A DNA stretch of 64,000 bases. It comes from Paracoccus sp. S-4012 (GTDB lineage: Bacteria > Pseudomonadota > Alphaproteobacteria > Rhodobacterales > Rhodobacteraceae). The translations under genes and the position numbers were made by a program. A model generated the notes under the pieces. The model worked only from the letters and a program-made list of their open reading frames with translations. It made no database searches and had not been told where the DNA came from. Below, in pieces: positions 57,184 through 64,000 of the stretch. The number at the start of each line of letters is the position of its first letter. Position 1 is the first letter of the stretch. The stretch is taken from the NCBI RefSeq assembly GCF_009674885.1, contig NZ_WKKA01000002.1:351299-415298 (forward strand). Direction: 5' to 3'.

Positions 57184-58041
57184 ATGGAGGGCCAACGGCG
57201 GATGCATCCCAGCTTCGATCTGATCCGCCCGCAGCACTGGTGCGGAGGGCTGATCCTGTCCTCGCCCCATTCGGGGCGGGACTATCCGGCCGGGGTGGTC
57301 GCCGCGGCGCGCCTGCCGGAAGCGCAGCTCCGCAGCTCCGAGGACGCCTTCGTGGACCGGCTGATCGCCTCCGCCCCCGGGGCCGGCGCGGTGATCCTCA
57401 GCGCGCGCATCCCGCGGGCGGTGGTGGACCTGAACCGCGGCCGCGACGACCTCGATCCCCTGGCGGTCGAGGGGGTGCAGCCGTCCGGCGCGGCGAACGC
57501 GCGGACCCTGGCGGGGCTGGGGGTGATCCCGCGCGTGGTGGCGCACGGGCGGGCAATCTACGACCGCCCGATCCCGCGGGCCGAGGCCGAGCGGCGGCTC
57601 GACGCCTGGTGGCAGCCGTATCATGACGCGCTCTCGGGCCTGATGGCCGAGGCGGTGGCGCGCTTCGGGCAGGCGGTGCTGATCGACGTGCATTCCATGC
57701 CACGCGAGGCGCTGACGCATCTGACGCCGCGGCCCCATGCTGTGCTGGGCGACCGCCACGGCCGCTCGGCCGGGGGCTGGCTGCGGCTGAAGCTGGCCGA
57801 GGCGCTCGAGCGCGAGGGGCTGACGGTGCGGCTGAACGCGCCCTTTGCCGGCGCCTATATCGCGCAGGCCTATGGCAACCCGGGCGCGGGGCGGCATGTG
57901 GTGCAGCTTGAGCTGGACCGCTCGCTCTACATGGACGAGGCGCGGATCGTTCCGCATGAAGGATTCGACGCGCTTTCGGCCTCGCTCGGGCGCGTCTTTG
58001 CCGCCATGCAGGGGCCGTCGGAGGCGCTGGCGGCGGAGTGA
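57184..58041 (+). CDS. N-formylglutamate amidohydrolase family protein
   Basis: 285 aa from the ATG at 57184 (or 279 aa from 57202; neither has an ideal ribosome site). [44 protein letters not shown] and the C-terminal ALIVPHE-like region (RIVPHEGF) match the FGase family, zinc enzymes cutting N-formylglutamate in histidine breakdown. No hut genes are near, so the physiological substrate is uncertain. Confidence 0.88.
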   Translation: MEGQRRMHPSFDLIRPQHWCGGLILSSPHSGRDYPAGVVAAARLPEAQLRSSEDAFVDRLIASAPGAGAVILSARIPRAVVDLNRGRDDLDPLAVEGVQPSGAANARTLAGLGVIPRVVAHGRAIYDRPIPRAEAERRLDAWWQPYHDALSGLMAEAVARFGQAVLIDVHSMPREALTHLTPRPHAVLGDRHGRSAGGWLRLKLAEALEREGLTVRLNAPFAGAYIAQAYGNPGAGRHVVQLELDRSLYMDEARIVPHEGFDALSASLGRVFAAMQGPSEALAAE

Positions 58042-58101
58042 GGGAGTGGTCGTGGAGAACTGCACGAGACAGGGCGGGGCGCTGATCGAGCGACAGCAAC
58101 G

Positions 58102-58536
58102 ATGACCCTTGACGCGAAGGGCTGGGACGGCGCGGATTTCCGCGGCGCGAAGGTGATCCTCATCTGCGGCGACGCGATCCTCGTGATGCGGCGCGACGAC
58201 ATTCCGACGATCCAGTGGCCGGGCCAGTGGGATCTGCCCGGGGGCAAGCGGGACGGGGACGAGAGCCCGGCGCGTTGCGTGCTGCGGGAGCTGGAAGAGG
58301 AAACCGGCTTGAGGCTCGCACCCGAGCGGCTGGTGCGCGGCGAGGCCCGCCCCTCGGTCAGCCGCCGGGGTGGCATCGGCTGGTATTTCGTGGCCGAGAT
58401 CACGCCCGCCGAGGCCGCCTCCGTGCGCCTCGGCGACGAGGGGAGCGAGCTGCGCCTGATGCCGGTGGCCGAGTTCCTTGCCGACGCGCAAGCCATCGCG
58501 GGCTTCAAGGAGATCCTGCGGGAGATGCTGGACTAG
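58102..58536 (+). CDS. Nudix hydrolase
   Basis: 144 aa. Complete Nudix box GGKRDGDESPARCVLRELEE followed by ETGL (residues about 47-70). Substrate (mutagenic or signalling nucleotide, or cofactor) cannot be told. Its stop overlaps the convergent pyrF stop by 3 bp. Confidence 0.9.
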   Translation: MTLDAKGWDGADFRGAKVILICGDAILVMRRDDIPTIQWPGQWDLPGGKRDGDESPARCVLRELEEETGLRLAPERLVRGEARPSVSRRGGIGWYFVAEITPAEAASVRLGDEGSELRLMPVAEFLADAQAIAGFKEILREMLD

Positions 58537-59234
58537 CCGCGGGTCCCCTCAGGGGCGGGCAACCCCGCCACGATCGCCTGCGCCGCGGCGCGGGGGTCGG
58601 CGGCTTGCCAGACCGGGCGGCCGACGACGATGTGGTCGGCCCCGGCGGCGATGGCGGCGGCGGGGGTCTCGATGCGCTTCTGGTCGCCCGCGGCGCTGCC
58701 CGCGGGACGAATGCCGGGGGTGACGATCAGGCCGGCGTTGGGCAGGCCGCGGATGGCGGCGGCCTCGCGCGGGCTGGCGATGACGCCATGCGCCCCGGCC
58801 TCGAAGGCACGGGCGGCGCGCTCGACGGTCAGGTCGTGGAGGTCGCCCTCGCGCAGCATGGCGGCGTCGAGGTCGGCGCGGTCCAGCGAGGTGAGGACCG
58901 TGACGGCGAGGATCTTCAGGTCCGACCCGCCCGCGCCCTCGCGGGCGGCGCGGACCACGTTCGGGTCGCCGTGGACGGTGAGGAAGTCGAGGTCGAAGCG
59001 CGCGAGGCCGCGCACCGCGGCCTCGATCGTGGCGCCGATGTCGTAGAGCTTGAGGTCGAGGAACACGCGCTTGCCGTGCTCGTCCTTCAGCTCGCGCGCG
59101 AGTGCGAGGCCGCCGCCGGTCAGCATCCCCAGGCCGACCTTGTAGAAGCCGCAGGCGTCGCCGATGGCGCGCGCCAGTTCCAGCCCCGAGAGCGCGTCCG
59201 ACACGTCGAGCGCCACGATCAGCCGTTCGTCCAT
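58533..59234 (-). CDS. pyrF: Orotidine 5'-phosphate decarboxylase
   Basis: 233 aa from the ATG at 59234. Catalytic Lys-Asp array in VFLDLKLYDIGATIEAA, N-terminal IVALDVSDAL, and VTPGIRPAGSAAGDQKR with VVGRPVWQA at the phosphate site. Last step of UMP synthesis. Divergent from clpB. Confidence 0.97.
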   Translation of the reverse strand: MDERLIVALDVSDALSGLELARAIGDACGFYKVGLGMLTGGGLALARELKDEHGKRVFLDLKLYDIGATIEAAVRGLARFDLDFLTVHGDPNVVRAAREGAGGSDLKILAVTVLTSLDRADLDAAMLREGDLHDLTVERAARAFEAGAHGVIASPREAAAIRGLPNAGLIVTPGIRPAGSAAGDQKRIETPAAAIAAGADHIVVGRPVWQAADPRAAAQAIVAGLPAPEGTRG

Positions 59235-59285
59235 CCTCTTGCCTCCACTGGCGAAACCGGGGGCTTCTGGCATGAAAAGCGCGCG

Positions 59286-59314
59286 CTTGAAAGGCCGCGC
59301 GGCGCCTCCCATCT
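59286..59314 (+). promoter_or_regulatory. RpoH (sigma-32) heat-shock promoter of clpB
   Basis: CTTGAAA (59286-59292), 14-bp spacer, TCCCATCT (59307-59314): a perfect -35 and 6 of 7 fixed -10 bases of the sigma-32 consensus, about 80 bp before the clpB ATG. Confidence 0.8.
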
Positions 59315-59392
59315 GGTTGACAAAGACCCGCGAAAAAGGCCGCGCCGTGACGGGCGGTCTGCCCTGCGGGGGCTGAAAGGAGACGTTTTCTC

Positions 59393-62023
<2,631 letters not shown>

Positions 62024-62030
62024 CGAGGAG

Positions 62031-62059
62031 GGCCCCGGCGGCAGGGCCGGGGCCTTTTC
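62031..62059 (+). terminator. Intrinsic terminator after clpB
   Basis: Stem GGCCCCGGC / GCCGGGGCC (62031-62039 with 62046-62054) and TTTTCT, 8 bp after the clpB stop. Confidence 0.9.
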
Positions 62060-62150
62060 TGTCGCGGGATCGTGTTGCGTCATCGCCGATTCCGTAACCT
62101 TCCCGAAACCGAAGCGGCGTAGGATGGTTGCGGTTGCGAAGGAGGTCGGC

Positions 62151-63047
62151 ATGCGAATCCCCTGGTCCGAAGTCACCCCGCCCGCCCTGCGCCTGCGGCG
62201 GCGTGCGTTCCTCGGCGCCGGGGCCGCGGCGCTGCTCGCGCGCCCGGCCTTCGCGTTGACGGGGCAGCCCTCACCCTTCTCCACCGACGAAACCCTGACG
62301 CCGCTCGAGGACATCACCAGCTACAACAACTTCGTCGAGTTCGGCAGCAGCAAGGACGCCCCCTCGCGGCTGGCGGGGAGGATGACGACCGATCCGTGGT
62401 CGGTCGCCATCGACGGGCTGGTGGAGCGTCCGGGCAGCTACGGCGTGGAGGATCTTGCGCCCGAATCCGCAGTGGAGGAGCGCATCTACCGGCTGCGCTG
62501 CGTCGAGGGCTGGTCGATGGTGATCCCGTGGCTGGGCGTGCCGCTCGGGCCCGTGCTGGAGCGCGCTGGGCCAACCTCGGCCGCGAAATACGTCGCCTTC
62601 GAGACACTCTGGCGGCCGGAGGAGATGCCCGGCGCGGCCTCGGTCTACGGCTTTCCCTATCAGGAGGGGCTGCGCCTCGACGAGGCCATGAACCCGCTGG
62701 CGATCCTCGCCACCGGCATCCATGACCAGCCGCTGCCGAACCAGAACGGCGCGCCGATCCGCCTCGTGGTGCCGTGGAAATATGGCTTCAAGTCGATCAA
62801 ATCCGTGGTGCGGATCACGCTGACCGACACCGAACCGGCGACGACGTGGAACCTGCTCCAGCCGCAGGAATACGGCTTCTATGCCAACGTGAACCCCGAG
62901 GTGGACCACCCCCGCTGGAGCCAGGCGACCGAGCGGCGGATCGGCGAGGGGCTGTTCGGCGGCCGCCGCCCGACGCTGCCCTTCAACGGCTACGCCGATC
63001 AGGTCGCGCATCTCTACGCCGGGCAGGACCTGCGGCAGGACTACTGA
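62151..63047 (+). CDS. msrP: MsrP, periplasmic methionine sulfoxide reductase, molybdenum subunit
   Basis: 298 aa from the ATG at 62151 (AAGGAGG upstream). Tat signal ([20 protein letters not shown]), sulfite-oxidase-like Moco domain with the molybdenum ligand Cys117 ([11 protein letters not shown]) and [11 protein letters not shown]. Repairs oxidised periplasmic proteins with electrons from MsrQ. Overlaps msrQ by one base (TGATG). Confidence 0.96.
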   Translation: MRIPWSEVTPPALRLRRRAFLGAGAAALLARPAFALTGQPSPFSTDETLTPLEDITSYNNFVEFGSSKDAPSRLAGRMTTDPWSVAIDGLVERPGSYGVEDLAPESAVEERIYRLRCVEGWSMVIPWLGVPLGPVLERAGPTSAAKYVAFETLWRPEEMPGAASVYGFPYQEGLRLDEAMNPLAILATGIHDQPLPNQNGAPIRLVVPWKYGFKSIKSVVRITLTDTEPATTWNLLQPQEYGFYANVNPEVDHPRWSQATERRIGEGLFGGRRPTLPFNGYADQVAHLYAGQDLRQDY

Positions 63048-63676
63048 TGCGCGCCGCGCTGAATGCGTGGCTGAAGCGGTTGCCCGAATGGCTGGGCTGG
63101 ATGCTGGGGGCGATCCCGCTGCTGTGGCTGATCTTCGATCTCGCCATGGGCGCGGCCGGCCCCGACCCGGTGGCGGCGGTCGAGCATCGAACCGGGCGCA
63201 CCGGCCTCTACTTCCTGGTCGCGGCGCTGGTCGCCTCCCCGGTCGCCCGATTCGCCGGGGTCGAGATCGGCCGGATGCGCCGCGTGCTGGGTCTCTTGGG
63301 CTTCGCCTATGCGGCGCTGCATGTTGCGGCGTGGATGGCGCTCGACCTCGGCTTCTACTGGCCGCAGATCGCCCGCGACCTGTTGAACCGCCCCTACCTG
63401 ATCATGGGAACCGCATCGGCCCTGCTGCTCCTGCCCTTGGCGCTGACCTCCAACGGCTATGCCCGGCGGGCCTTGGGCAAATGGTGGCCCCGGTTGCACC
63501 AGCTCGCCTATCCCGCCGCGGCACTGGCTGCGCTGCATTGGGCCTGGGTCGGCAAGCTCTGGGAGCCCCGCCCGGCCTCCTGGCTCACCGTGATTCTCGG
63601 TCTGGCCGCGGTGAGGTGGCTGCCCACCACCCAGAACGGCACCGGGCGTCATCAAAGCTCCACAAAAAGAAGCTAA
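63047..63676 (+). CDS. msrQ: MsrQ, haem-binding membrane subunit
   Basis: 209 aa, about six helices. Ferric-reductase-like transmembrane domain with haem histidines in AALHVAAWM, RLHQLAYPAA and AALHWAWV. Passes electrons from the quinone pool or NADH-flavin reductases to MsrP. Confidence 0.94.
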   Translation: MRAALNAWLKRLPEWLGWMLGAIPLLWLIFDLAMGAAGPDPVAAVEHRTGRTGLYFLVAALVASPVARFAGVEIGRMRRVLGLLGFAYAALHVAAWMALDLGFYWPQIARDLLNRPYLIMGTASALLLLPLALTSNGYARRALGKWWPRLHQLAYPAAALAALHWAWVGKLWEPRPASWLTVILGLAAVRWLPTTQNGTGRHQSSTKRS

Positions 63677-63879
63677 GGATACCAGAGGCATAGTGCAAAG
63701 CGGGCAAGATTCTCATCTTCCCGGCCAAGAAACCGCTTGCGGGTCCGGGGTGGGGGGCCTAGATACCCGTTCACCGCGGCGGGGCAGCGAGCTTCGCAGC
63801 GGCAGAGAGAGACGCGAACGGCTCAGGACGCGCCGAGAGATCGGGGCGGGCAGAGCCGGTTGTTTCTGTCTGGTGCTTT
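63677..63879. other. Gene-free stretch between msrQ and the putative rRNA promoter
   Basis: About 200 bp with no credible gene on either strand; short ORFs here lack ribosome sites or recognisable content. It probably holds upstream activating sequence for the rRNA operon. No repeat or terminator stands out. Confidence 0.5.
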
Positions 63880-64000
63880 TTGACATTGCTATCTTTTTGG
63901 AAGGGATATGCGGGCGGTTCTGGGTGTTGCGCGATGCGATACTGGGACTTCTGCATATCGGCCCTCTAGGCTTCGGCCGATGATGAGGGTGTCAGCTTCA
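63880..64000 (+). promoter_or_regulatory. Putative rRNA operon promoter and 16S leader (operon continues outside window)
   Basis: TTGACA at 63880-63885 with a weak -10 (GGGATA or GGATAT, 63903-63909) and a leader resembling those before 16S rRNA in Rhodobacteraceae: AAGGGATATGCGGGCGGTT, an inverted repeat GATATGC/GCATATC, GGCCGATGATG and GTGTCAGCTTCA. The resemblance is from memory of such leaders; the 16S gene would start shortly beyond 64000. Confidence 0.55.

Overview
The window is high-GC bacterial chromosome with dense, overlapping genes, and it carries no phage, IS element, integron or CRISPR array. Protein sequences and gene order (PhyR/NepR/EcfG stress module, mnmE-mnmG-rsmG-parA-parB, hrcA-grpE next to rph-rdgB-ridA-hemW, short type-2 ArgC, HemJ, MsrPQ) point to an alphaproteobacterium of the Rhodobacterales/Rhodobacteraceae. 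The species was not identified; the assignment rests on recognition of families and synteny, not on a database search.

Layout, left to right. (1) 1-3991: partial tsaE, then the general stress response locus: membrane HisKA_2-type sensor kinase, ecfG sigma factor and nepR anti-sigma factor on the minus strand, with phyR divergent. A textbook EcfG promoter (GGAAC-N17-CGTT) precedes nepR. (2) 4016-15690: a selenium/formate island: selD, a small secreted protein of unknown role, tRNA-Sec (selC), selB, selA, fdhE, the gamma, beta and alpha subunits of a formate dehydrogenase N/O-type enzyme, and fdhD. The alpha subunit has an in-frame TGA read as selenocysteine (codon 201), followed by a SECIS-like hairpin, so the window holds both the selenoprotein and all the machinery to make it. 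(3) 15687-26369: yihY, dnaQ, coaE and aroE (minus) face hemJ, rho, mnmE, mnmG, rsmG, parA and parB (plus). The 368-bp divergent gap at 18810-19177 has DnaA-box-like sites and an AT-rich tract and is a candidate oriC. Two perfect parS sites lie in the first codons of mnmG and rsmG. (4) 26444-39750: housekeeping genes (pnp, rpsO, argC, a ClpP paralogue with a poly-Asp leader, an aldehyde dehydrogenase, grpE, hrcA, rph, rdgB, ridA, hemW), an RTX-repeat protein and an FAD oxidoreductase. (5) 39830-43844: GT25 glycosyltransferase, MptE-like protein, 1-Cys peroxiredoxin, second aldehyde dehydrogenase. (6) 43919-55202: a two-component system divergent from a seven-gene operon: acyl-CoA synthetase, five parts of a branched-chain-amino-acid-type ABC importer, and a phenylacetate-CoA-ligase-like enzyme. 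This looks like import plus CoA activation of an organic acid that cannot be named from sequence. (7) 55232-64000: a degenerate caspase-like protein with peptidoglycan-binding domains, rpmJ, tRNA-Val, N-formylglutamate amidohydrolase, a Nudix hydrolase, pyrF, clpB behind a heat-shock promoter, msrPQ, and what looks like the promoter and leader of an rRNA operon running off the right edge.

Small-scale structure: a GC-rich roughly 45-bp intergenic repeat occurs three times, two degenerate parS-like sites lie at 6360 and 37180, and many start codons overlap the previous stop (ATGA, GTGA, TGATG), implying translational coupling. The most interesting parts are the Sec/formate island, the oriC/parS region, the acid-import/CoA-ligase operon with its two-component system, and the apparent pseudo-caspase.
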